Source of the DNA: Azolla caroliniana
Lineage: Eukaryota; Polypodiophyta
Direction of reading: 5' to 3'
DNA length: 64,000 bases
Assembly: GCA_043228905.1 (NCBI GenBank)
Contig: JBHGNT010000001.1
Location: forward strand, 27,280,001-27,344,000
Numbering within the stretch: the first letter of the stretch is position 1; the number at the start of each line of letters is the position of its first letter. The position numbers were made by a program, and so were the translations under genes. This document shows positions 1 through 9,617 of this stretch, piece after piece. The notes under the pieces were generated by a model that was given only the letters and a program-made list of their open reading frames with translations, was not told the origin of the DNA and did no database searches.

Positions 1-1539
1 GCTAAACAATGTGTCACAAAAAGTTCAAAGCATGGCGAAAAACACACATTGGTATACATGTGTGAAAGTCATAATATTGAGAGGTCCCAAGCTCAATCCT
101 CCATGGAGTAATATGTCATGAAATTCAGAGAATGGTACAACGTAAATGTATCATAGTCATAAATTTGAGAGAAACCAAGTCCTTATCCATAAATAAATCA
201 CAATTGGTGTCTCCCTTAGTAGTTAAAAATATATCTATTTATAGAATAACCACTCTTTCTATGGTTCATAAGTCACCAATTTTGGAACAAGGTTCATTAG
301 AATTGGCATGGCATATAATGATCGCCAAAGGTGATAATATCTAGGAGGTATAAGAAACTTGATTCACACTTGATAATGATCTCAATGCATGTCGAGAGGA
401 TACACACTCAAGTGCTTTTTGTTGGTTAATTGGTTTCTTTGTCTAAGGTTGCAACTTGCCAAGCTTGGAGTATCATAGAGGTTATGAAGAATCTTGTGAT
501 GAGTGGACATTGAGTGTGATATCTACGGTATCCACTTCATTCAATGCAAAGGCATCTCTCATTCATTGAATCAATGGCAAAGTTGAACACATGCAATGAG
601 TGTATTTACACATAAGTTGTGTGGTTGAGCTTGTTATCATGACATGCCCCTTTGAAGTTTGATCATGTCTTAAAAACCTAGAGAATGATGGAAACAATCC
701 CTTATTCGAGAGTTCATGTTTCCATATGCACGTTCACTATTGTTTTGGTTTTGGTTTACTGTTAGAGCTTTATCCTAATGTAAGCAAAAGATAAGGAAAT
801 ATAAGATAGGAAAATAGAGAAGACCAACAAAGAAGGGTGGCGATCCAACCAATCACCCCCCAACGAAGGGATTGAGATAAACTTGAGCCTTGATCGGCGT
901 CCCATACCTACATATTGGCATCGAGTTGTACTTGGTGCGCACTTGCTACAAGAGTTGATCACCACAAGATCTGAGTCTCAACATAGTCGATAATGTATCA
1001 AATGAGAGTAGTTAGGCCTTATATTTATAGCCATATCTAAGGCCCCTAGGCAAGTTCGCACTTTGCCTTAATGGGTTGTCTCAATCCCTAGGATTAAAAG
1101 TAATCCTCCCTTCTTTACACTCTCGATTAACCCTCACAAGTTGTCCTTGTGTGTAGAATACTATGAACTTACCACGGGATATTATATGGTCATGCCCGTA
1201 ACATTTACCAAGTTCACATCTTGCAATATTCTTTGTGAAAATTACAATGAGATCATTCTGAGGTATTGATTCAACTCGAACCCTATTTTTTAGCAATTGC
1301 AAGGGTAGTTGTCAATGACGCTCAAGCTATGAACGTTTACATCAACTAGTAAAGAAAACTTGAATCGTTCTCTCTTAATCATAAACTCACACAATTAATG
1401 CTTGTCAAAACATTTTTAAAAAAAAGTCAAGATTCACCTTGGTATTAATGAAAAGATGCCCAAAGGCTAAAAAAGAACCCATACAATAAAATATAACCCT
1501 CCTACCCACATCAACCAACATGTCTAGTAGTGGAAGCGG
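1..1539. other. AT-rich intergenic DNA, no gene seen
   Basis: Only short chance reading frames occur here, and none resembles a protein I recognise. There are no repeats longer than a few tens of bases and no RNA gene that I can support. Confidence 0.6.
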
Positions 1540-1845
1540 TCATGCAGGGTCCTTCCAAGGTGGGGGGCGGAAAAAGCCATCTTGGTTGCTCTCCCCAAAA
1601 AAGGTGAAGACCTCTGCCTTTTTCCAAATTTCTCGAAAATGTTGTTGCTTATGAAACACAACATCAAGCTCACCAAGTATTGCATCATATTGACCTCTTA
1701 GAGTATGGAGGAGCATGAACCATATCTCCTTGACTAACTCAACCTCATTCAACATAACTTTTTGAAATACACATTTACATCTTGCCTTCCATAATACCCT
1801 AACTACTAAAGATGATATCATAAACCAAACCTTGTCCTCTTCCAA
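1540..1845 (-). pseudogene. LINE 3'-terminal ORF2 fragment
   Basis: The minus-strand frame reads VLWKARCKCVFQKV, then VELVKEIWFMLLHTLRGQYD, and ends in RPPPWKDPA. The W-K-A-R-C..VF pattern is typical of the segment after the zinc-binding domain at the C-terminus of plant LINE reverse transcriptases. A related plus-strand fragment occurs at 23879-24226 with the same order of blocks (IW..RC..VFQ, VKEIW, L(K/R)GQYD, F.KQQ.F, PP.W), which supports a dispersed repeat rather than a host gene. Only the tail is present and no RT motifs are joined to it. A host gene fragment remains possible, but the recurrence argues against it. Confidence 0.5.
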
Positions 1846-2306
1846 ACAATGGATTGGTGTAGTATAAGAGACCTCCGATACATATATTCCATCGAAGAGA
1901 AGGAGAAATCACCAACATTTTAAATGACTTAAAACAACAATAATACTTGAAATAATAATAAAGTAAGAAATCACCAAAATATCTCAACTTTGATTAATCC
2001 ATATCCATTAGTAGTAGAAGACTTAATGCTTAAGGGTTTGAAGAGATTGAGTGAGTGCAGGATTGCTCCTAGCCCACATCTCTCTTGGTTGTTTTCTTAA
2101 TTATTTCTTGAGCTCACACAGAGATAATCATATTAGGGGTGTTCATGTCAGTTTCTACTCTATTATCAAGGATGTGAGAAGGGACAAATGACAACTGTTT
2201 GGTCACCACAAACAAAATGCTAACCACTTGATGAACTTCATCCTTTCACAGTTGGGGTTTAATAATTTATAGATACTACCTTTATACTCTGGTATTACAA
2301 TGTTGT

Positions 2307-2329
2307 TCTCTCTCTCTCTCTCTCTCTCT
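2307..2329. repeat. (TC)n microsatellite
   Basis: An uninterrupted TC dinucleotide tract of about 11 units lies in otherwise non-repetitive AT-rich DNA. Confidence 0.9.
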
Positions 2330-2839
2330 ACACTTCTAGAATGAGTCTTTGAGTGTATCCTCTTGCATTAGAGGTGACACAAAGTGAATTGCCATTGGAC
2401 CATAACTATCCCCTCAATCGTGTTTGCTACAATAAAGTGAAAGTGAAAGTTCTTGTGCATGAAGGCAATCGTAGCTTGAACCTAATGTCACCCCAACAAC
2501 TCTACAACGGTTGAATCCATAACAGGCGACAAGTGTGGCGTGTCGATAATATAAACACTTCAGGAATAAAGAAAGTCATACAAGGGGGCAAGTGACCGAA
2601 TATGTCACTCGATCAAGAGAAGAATCAAGTTGTTTGGTTTAGGTACAACGAAAACATGGCCCAAAATACATATACCATACCTTCATGACGAGGGTGAGAA
2701 CCACCTCTGAGCGAGAAAGGGTTAAAGAGGAGGCTTACGAATCTCAATCGGCATACGACAATGAAACCGTCATATCTTCATGAACTATCCATGAGCATAT
2801 CGTGAGACCGATGGAGACAACAAACGTACACACACTTAC

Positions 2840-2878
2840 ACATACATACATACATACATACATACATAAATACATACA

Positions 2879-2908
<30 letters not shown>
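2840..2908. repeat. (ATAC)n microsatellite
   Basis: A tetranucleotide array of about 17 units has one substituted unit near its middle. It creates artefactual His-Thr/Tyr-Ile frames on the plus strand and Cys-Met-Tyr frames on the minus strand. These should not be taken as genes. A second array of the same unit lies at about 52000-52075. Confidence 0.9.
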
Positions 2909-2909
<1 letters not shown>

Positions 2910-3181
2910 GTCACATGTGCGTATCTATATACACACACTTGCATACATGCAAAGCTTAATACTTTACATGTTGTGTTCAAAACTGCTAATTACCTTAGGG
3001 GGAATCAGAAAATGCACAATCCCTGTTGTTGCAGGCTCAATGGTGATTCGAAGACAGGCTCCCTGCTGGCGAGTAAAGCACTGCCTTTTGAAGACCGGAA
3101 GACACGCAGCTTCCGTGTGGACATGGAGGAGACGCCTAATTGCACTCTGGAAACCACCTGACAGAAGTTTATGATTCCGGC

Positions 3182-3265
3182 ATGGTGGGACGAGTGATCA
3201 TTATGGATCTCTTGTGGAAGGATTACTTCAAGGATCCTTCTCTGTGGCGCTATATTTATAGACAG
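3182..3265 (+). CDS. Candidate upstream exon of the PPR gene (first half of PDF motif)
   Basis: From the ATG at 3182 the frame reads MVGRVIIMDLLWK and then DYFKDPSLWRYIYRQ, followed immediately by GTAAGT at 3266. Joined in phase 0 to the acceptor before 5414, the segment WKDYFKDPSLWRYIYRQ continues into KNSTLPDIKHINNHESLWID. From memory, the plant organellar single-stranded DNA-binding (OSB) family carries a PDF motif of the form W..(F)F..P..W..(N)R..........PDFKHK...LW. The joined product matches in order and spacing. The frame stays open upstream to about 3140, so a further upstream exon or an earlier start is possible and the initiating ATG is not settled. A second ATG in this frame is at 3203. 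Confidence 0.5.
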
Positions 3266-5413
3266 GTAAGTATGAGCTCGTGGTTATGTGTGCGAGAGAG
3301 ATGATGATATTTTGGCATCCTCAGAAAGGCAGAGATAAATGCATGGATTTTAATATCTTCCCTTGGAGTTCAAATATGATCTATGGGACCAAAAGTGAAA
3401 CATTTTCATGTAGCATGTGAAGTTACGTGTATCAAAACGAATGCCAAATTAACATATTCAAAAGGCTAAATTGACTAATGAAAGATCTAATATATGCCCA
3501 ATACTAAATTTTTTTAAGGAAAGACATTGTACCTAGGGAGAGAGAGGATGATGCTGTATTATTATCCTATGGTGACTCATCTGCACATTGTTTGTGGAGA
3601 TACTGTCCTATGGAAGAAGTCTGTGGTATCTGATTCCCTTTGTGTCTCGTGTGGTAACCAAAGTGGACCAGGTCAGCCTTTTCCGTCATCTATTGAAGGG
3701 CAATGTACACCGGTAAGAATTTTGCATATGTCTAGTGTTTGTAGGCTGGGCAGCTGCACTGGAAGTGTTAAGGTTTTGCTACGTCAAAGACAACATCATG
3801 ACTAGTTGATTCTCTATTTATATCCATATGTGAATGGGGAGGCTTGGAGCACACATGATTGCATATGTCGAATAACCATGGTATGAGGTACCTGGAAGAA
3901 TGCTTGTTGGCATTGTTGTCCTAACTTTGCTAGAGTTGTAGATTCTTGAGTGGGTCAATCTTTGGCATCTTGGATCATAGAGAAGTGCCTAATGGTGCTT
4001 GTAAATGTGACTTAAGGGAAGCTTTAATCCACTTCTTCAACTTGGCCTCCTTCTAGAGTGACAACAACTTGTGGGCGAGTTGGTGCAGATGTGTGAAAGA
4101 TCATGGCCTTATATTTCATGGGTTCACTGTGAGATGTTGTTTTTGGGAAAAACCATCCAGAGTATTAAGATATTCAGAGACCAAGATTTTACTATCAAGG
4201 TAAAGAAAAATGTAATTAGGTTACTTTGGTTCACGCTAATGGTGCTTGTTATGACTCTTGATAACCTCCTTCGACATCAAGCTCTTCCCAACACTTGCTC
4301 ATATAATGCACATACTCACTGATATCATATCAGGGGGATTTCAAGTGCGTGGAGTTTCTGATGAAAACATTCCCTGGATACAAGGAAATCTTGTAGAAAA
4401 TCCTCACAGAAGCCAGATTCTCTTTTCTTTTGTACCTTTACTTGGTCCACCAAGCAACTTAACGTAAAGATGTGGCCAATGGTAAAGAAGGCTTGTTTGA
4501 ATCCTACTTATCCTAAGGATCATATCTCTTCTACCTTGGGATAAGTTCTCAGTTCCACTTCAAGCACACGCTATAGATTTTGGCAAGTGAATGGCCAATG
4601 ATGATGGCTCGATAGTTCCCAGGTTTGATTGAATCTCCTGATTTATGGATAAGCAGCGTTGTTTGCATGGTCCATGCGTTGTGAAGGCTCTCTACCAAGA
4701 GTCTATTGAATATGTGTGCAAGTAGTAGCAAGTGTCCTTGCCACATTTGAGGTGTTCAGCTTCTAGTCCTCTATATTCAGACACTCATACATGCTGAAGG
4801 TTCCCGTTGTATCAGATGAAGGTGTGGCTCTGAGGGTTGTGTTGCAGGGATTGGTGATGGACATAATACTGGCTCTTCATGTAGAAATGTGATAATTGTG
4901 GTTTCTAGATCAGGATCAGATTTCTCTGATATACTGTCAAACAGTGGTGAATTTTTTGCTCATGAATATATAAATCCCAATACTGTGCTTCCTCATAGGC
5001 ATCCTTTTTTGTCATATGATGGCACCATTTTCTTGCAGGTTGTGTATAATCACTTGGGTTGCTATAAATGCATTAATATTTTTCTTTGTTTTTACTATTT
5101 GGTTAGTTTTACTTCTCATATGCAAACAATAGGATATTACGAGGAAGTAGTGCAAATCTTTAAGAATTTAGTAGGAAAACTATATATTCCACCATATTGT
5201 GTTCATTTTATAAAATATTTTGGATTGGCAATTGTAAAATCCCCATCGGCATTTCATGAACAAGGGAACCTTTCTCCCAGTCCTGAGCACAGTTTTACAG
5301 TAGAACCAGCAATAGATCCATTTCCATTGGTTGATTATATAGATGTCTTTTGGATGTGTTTGGTTCATTTTCCGCATGATAACAAGAATATGATTTCTGT
5401 TGTGTTCCTACAG
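3266..5413 (+). other. Inferred intron of the PPR gene
   Basis: The span is bounded by a GTAAGT donor at 3266 and a TTCCTACAG acceptor ending at 5413. It holds a minus-strand LINE fragment at 4549-4746. Unusually, the last ~590 bases (4820-5413) are stop-free in the PPR reading frame but contain no recognisable domain. They may be a retained or alternative 5' coding region, with in-frame ATG at 5120. The rest shows no coding signal that I recognise. Confidence 0.5.
4549..4746 (-). pseudogene. LINE reverse transcriptase fragment
   Basis: The minus-strand peptide contains WTMQTTLLIHKSGDSIKPGN followed by YRAIIIGHSLAKIYSVCL. This matches the N-terminal RT block of plant LINEs, where the consensus is roughly (P)I.K.GD..D..NYR.I.(L)(L)....K(L)(Y). 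Nothing flanking extends it. It is a short truncated copy sitting inside the inferred PPR intron. Confidence 0.6.
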
Positions 5414-8152
5414 AAAAACTCTACATTGCCAGATATTAAACACATAAATAATCATGAGTCTTTGTGGATTGATTTATGTTACAATCCATGTTGGGTATAT
5501 GAAGAGCTGAGGAGGAGACCAATTATTTTCTCAACATATGAAGAGCTAATGATGGAGAAACCTTGCAAAAAAATTAACAATATGAACAAAGAGGAGGATT
5601 TTGCATTTATTACCTTACTGAAGGCTTGCGCCAAGAAGAAGGATCTTGATAAAGGCAGTAGACTACATGCTGATATTCAGGGAAGAGGCTTACTTGAAAA
5701 GAGTCCTTTTCTGGCTAGCAGTTTGATAAGTATGTATGCCAAATGTGGGGTTTTTTCTAAAGCACAGGAAGTGCTAGAGCAACTTACCGTCCGCAATGTA
5801 GTTTCTTGGTCTGCCCTTATTGCAGGGTATGTCCAACATGGACAAGGTCACAAAGCATTGAATTGTTTTGCACAGATGGAAAGTGAGGGTCTCTCTCCAG
5901 ATTGTGTCACTTTTGCTTGCATTTTGAAGGCTTGTGGCAGTATTGGATCTATTGAAAAAGGAAAAGAGATTCATGACAAGATTGTAAGTAATGGCTTGCT
6001 GAAGAAGGATGTCATTCTTGGTAATGCTTTGGTTGATATGTATGTCAAATGTGGTGTGCTTGTAAAAGCACGACAAGTGCTTAAAGAGCTTCCTATTCGG
6101 GATGTGGTTTCATGGTCGACATTGATTTCAGGATTTGCTGATGAGGGGCAATTCCATGAAGCATTAGACTGCTTGGAATGGATGCAAGATGATGGTCTCT
6201 CTCCAAATGTAGTAACTCTCACTAGCATTTTAAAGGCATGTGGAAGCATAGAAGCTATGGAAAAGGGCAAAGAGATTCATTGTGAAGTAGTTCGTAGGGG
6301 GCTTCTACAGAAGGACATGGTTCTTGGTAATGCATTAATTGATATGTATGCTAAATGTGGATTTCTTGCTAAAGCAAAGCAAGTGTTAAACGAGCTTCCT
6401 GTACGTGGAGTAGTGTCATGGTCTGCTTTACTTGCAGGATATGCTCAATGGGGGCAATGTGATGAAGCATTGAACTGTTTCAAACAGATGCAAAGGGAAG
6501 GACTTTCCCCAAATGGAATAACCTTTGTCAGCATCTTGAAAGCTTGCGGGATGACAGGAGCTATAGAAGAGGGTATACAAATTCATCAAGAAATCTTGAA
6601 TAGGGGTTTATTGGAGAAGGATTCGATGCTTGGCAATGTGTTGGTGGATATGTATGCCAAATGTGGTATGCTTGCAAAGGCACAAGAAGTTCTTGAGGAG
6701 CTTCCTGTTCAAAATGTGGCTGCTTGGAATGCATTAATTACAGGGTACACCCAGCAGAGACAATGCAATAAAGCATTGAGCTGTTATGAACGGATGCAAA
6801 GAGAAGGTCTCTCTCCAGATGTAGTCACATATATTTGCATTGTCAATGCTTGTGGCAGCATAGGAGCTATAGACAAAGGTGAACAAATTCACAAGGACAT
6901 TGTTAACAGAGGCTTACAAGAGGATGATATTGTTCTTGGCACTGCTTTAGTGGATATGTATGCTAAATGTGGAGTGCTTGCAAAAGCAGAAAAAGTGTTT
7001 AATAAACTTCCTTCCCGAAATGTCGTGACTTGGTCTGCTCTAATCACTGGGTATACCCAACAAGGGCAAGGTTATATGGCATTGAATTGTTTTGAACAGA
7101 TGAGGAGAGAGGGTCTTTCTCCAGATATGGTAACCTTCATTTGTCTATTGAAATCATGTGGTAGCATTGGGACTATAGATGAGGGCAAAATAATCCATGA
7201 TGAGATCTTGAATCAGGGTTTACTCCAGAAAGACATTGTGCTTGGCAATGCCTTAGTGGATATGTATATAAAATGTGGTGCACTTGCAAAAGCACATGAA
7301 GTAATGGAAGAGCTTCCTGTCCGAGATGTAGTATCATGGTCTGCTCTAATAGCAGGACACACCCAACATGGGCAGTGTGATGAGGCAATTAATTGTTTTG
7401 AGCGGATGCAAGGTGAGGGCCTCTCCCCTAATTCTGTTACCTTCATTTGTGTATTGAAAGCTTGTGGTAACACAGGATATGTGGAAAAGGGAGAGCAAAT
7501 TCACGAAGAGGTCCTTAAGAGGGGCTTGCTAAAGCATGATTGTGTGCTTGGAACTGCTTTGGTGGATATGTATGCCAAGTGTGGTGTGCTTGCGAAATCG
7601 CAAGAAGTGCTCGAAGAGCTTCCTATACGAGACATTATCTCTTGGAATGCCTTAATAACAGGGTATGCTCAACAAGGACAAGTTCAAGAAGCATTGAACA
7701 ATTTTGAACATATGCAAAGTGAGGGTCTGTCTCCAGATCACATCACTTTCCTATCTCTTCTAAGTGCATGTAACCACTTGGGTCTCTTAGATGAGGCCCA
7801 AATGCTTTTTAAAAATATGTCCGGAAAGTTCAGAATTACTTTGAATTTTGAGCATCAAACTTGCATGGTAATGGTATTAGGGTGTGCAGGGCATTTTGAG
7901 AGTGCAATATCTTTGATCAAAGTTATGCCGTGCGACTATACTTCCGGTTGGCTTGCATTATTAGCTGCTTGTAGAAAATGGGGTCATGTAAAGCTCGGGA
8001 GAGTTGCTTTTGAGCAGGCGGTACAGCTGGATAGTCATTGTGCTGCAGCTTATGCTCTAATGGCTAGCATTTTCGTAGCTGCTGGCATGAAGGAAGAGGC
8101 ACAAAAAGTTAAATCCATTGAAGCTGAAATATGCCGTTTAAGCCTGGTGTGA
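5414..8152 (+). CDS. PLS-class PPR protein with E-type C-terminus and PDF-motif N-terminus
   Basis: Predicted organellar RNA-binding pentatricopeptide repeat protein. The exon opens with LPDIKHINNHESLWIDL and CYNPCWVYEELRRR, the second half of an OSB-like PDF motif. Seven P-L-S triplets of ~101 residues follow, each with a (G)xALVDMYxKCG block (303-bp spacing in DNA) and paired SW(S/N)ALI.GY.Q.GQ and GLSP..VTF blocks. The C-terminus (MPCDYTSGWLALLAACRKWG, then LGRVAFEQAVQLD and AAYALMASIFVAAG) resembles the E1/E2 extension of RNA-editing PPRs. No DYW deaminase domain follows. The stop is TGA at 8150-8152, yet another frame at the very end reads KPGVTKHVMNH, so an indel may have truncated an original E+/DYW tail. 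The start used is the splice acceptor, because the only ATG-led alternatives inside this exon (5549, 5582) would discard the PDF half-motif. The target transcript cannot be predicted here. Confidence 0.85.
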   Translation, partial: KNSTLPDIKHINNHESLWIDLCYNPCWVYEELRRRPIIFSTYEELMMEKPCKKINNMNKEEDFAFITLLKACAKKKDLDKGSRLHADIQGRGLLEKSPFLASSLISMYAKCGVFSKAQEVLEQLTVRNVVSWSALIAGYVQHGQGHKALNCFAQMESEGLSPDCVTFACILKACGSIGSIEKGKEIHDKIVSNGLLKKDVILGNALVDMYVKCGVLVKARQVLKELPIRDVVSWSTLISGFADEGQFHEALDCLEWMQDDGLSPNVVTLTSILKACGSIEAMEKGKEIHCEVVRRGLLQKDMVLGNALIDMYAKCGFLAKAKQVLNELPVRGVVSWSALLAGYAQWGQCDEALNCFKQMQREGLSPNGITFVSILKACGMTGAIEEGIQIHQEILNRGLLEKDSMLGNVLVDMYAKCGMLAKAQEVLEELPVQNVAAWNALITGYTQQRQCNKALSCYERMQREGLSPDVVTYICIVNACGSIGAIDKGEQIHKDIVNRGLQEDDIVLGTALVDMYAKCGVLAKAEKVFNKLPSRNVVTWSALITGYTQQGQGYMALNCFEQMRREGLSPDMVTFICLLKSCGSIGTIDEGKIIHDEILNQGLLQKDIVLGNALVDMYIKCGALAKAHEVMEELPVRDVVSWSALIAGHTQHGQCDEAINCFERMQGEGLSPNSVTFICVLKACGNTGYVEKGEQIHEEVLKRGLLKHDCVLGTALVDMYAKCGVLAKSQEVLEELPIRDIISWNALITGYAQQGQVQEALNNFEHMQSEGLSPDHITFLSLLSACNHLGLLDEAQMLFKNMSGKFRITLNFEHQTCMVMVLGCAGHFESAISLIKVMPCDYTSGWLALLAACRKWGHVKLGRVAFEQAVQLDSHCAAAYALMASIFVAAGMKEEAQKVKSIEAEICRLSLV

Positions 8153-8300
8153 CAAAGCATGTAATGAATCATTAAAAATGCTTGGGTTGATGATGTGGTG
8201 GCATTTGCTTGCAAAAAAGGTAAGAAAACGGCAGGGTAATGATGTGGCAGCATAAAAATCCTTGGAAAGAAGTAAGAAATATGGGCATGGTGAGGATATG

Positions 8301-8732
8301 ATTGCTTGCACAAAAGTAGGAAGGGGAAATGGACGAAATCATTCAAATAGCGCCAACCAATCTTACTTAGACCGTCATGAGCTATCCATGCAAGCATCCA
8401 TACTTTTGAATATTGTATTTTGTGATTCTATGAAACTTTGAGAGAAAGTTGTTGTCTTTGTAAGCTGGATCTTGAAGTTTTGCAAGTGGTTTGCAACCTA
8501 TATATGCCACTGACGATAGGATTGCTTGCACAGAAGTAGGATGGGGAAAATGGTCATAATCATTTGCAGGTGGACACATTGAAATAGTGCCACCCAATCA
8601 TATGTAGACCATTTTGAGCTATCGACACGAGTATGTTACTTTTCTACAAAACTTTGAGAGAGTTTTTGTCTTTGTAAACTGATCATGAAGGTGTCCATTT
8701 GACTTGTGATCATGCCCTATATATGCCATAAG
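8301..8732. repeat. Diverged ~220-bp tandem duplication
   Basis: Two copies start at 8301 and 8521. Shared blocks include ATTGCTTGCACA.AAGTAGGA, AACTTTGAGAGA, TTGTCTTTGTAA and TATATATGCCA, in the same order and spacing, with many substitutions and indels between them. It lies just downstream of the PPR gene and has no coding potential. Confidence 0.75.
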
Positions 8733-9297
8733 TTGGGATTTCCATTATTGTCTCTATGCCTAGCTACTTGAGGGGAGAACATTTGCTAGAGTCAGAAAAT
8801 ATTAAATCATTGAAGCTAAAATACGATAGCCAGCTACCTAAGCCACATGCCATGAGTTCAATTCCCATCTCATCGCCAATTGCAAAAACGGAAACAAAGC
8901 TACAAAAATAGGGTGTGAGGAATCTATCCACCAGTGAGTATTTGTTATATATTTATGTTCCAGTATTCTAATGTAGAAGAGCTTTGTTTGATATGACACA
9001 CTCACACACACACACACACACATGATCAAATCTTCAAATATACCATCATCTCCCTTTCTCTAGGGTAATACCTAATGATCCATTAATGGATGCCCACAAA
9101 TTATACTATTTATTCTCATATATCAAACGTAAAAAACTTGAAGTGTTATTATGTAATTGTTAAGTACTATAGTTACTACAATCAAGGTCACATTCATTTG
9201 TCAATGCCTCATCTATTAGCACCAACAAAGTCTCTACAAATGAAGCTCAATGAATTAAAGAGTTGTGATACCTTCAAGTTAATGCAACACCTTCGTT
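8733..9297. other. Intergenic, contains a (CA)n tract
   Basis: AT-rich sequence with a CA dinucleotide run at about 8999-9022. I see no gene. A tRNA box-B-like string near 8852 is too isolated to call. Confidence 0.5.
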
Positions 9298-9617
9298 GTT
9301 TATGGGATGATGTGCAATATGATATATTTTAGCACTTACAACACTTGCCTTCCTATAGAGGTAAGTACCGAAGGTAAGTAAAAGTGACACAATCCTCCAA
9401 TTCTTTGTAGTATGTGAATATCTTAAGCATAATGTGAAAGCATTGCCTTATAGAGTTGTTTATGGGATGATGTGCAATATGATATATTTTAGCACTTACA
9501 ATAGTTGTCTTCCTATAGAGGTAAGTACCGAAGATAAGTAAAAGTGACACAATCCTCCAATTCTTTGTAGTATGTGAATATCTTAAGCATAAGGTGAAAG
9601 TATTGTTCATATGCTTA
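9298..9617. repeat. Recent 160-bp tandem duplication
   Basis: Copy 1 (about 9298-9457) and copy 2 (about 9458-9617) both begin TTTATGGGATGATGTGCAAT. They run through TAAGTAAAAGTGACACAATC to TATCTTAAGCATAA with only a handful of differences, so the duplication is young compared with its surroundings. Confidence 0.9.

Noticed and set aside
2744-3161. Open frames on both strands across the ATAC repeat (Cys-Met-Tyr and His-Thr/Tyr-Ile runs)
   Set aside because: They are translations of a tetranucleotide microsatellite; no domain or splice context supports a protein from the repeat itself.
8834-8870. B-box-like GAGTTCAATTCCC suggesting a SINE
   Set aside because: No matching A box at the right distance and no partner copy in the window.
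8997-9022. CRISPR-like or other ordered short repeats
   Set aside because: This and the similar tracts are simple dinucleotide microsatellites; there are no spacers and the genome is a plant nuclear one.
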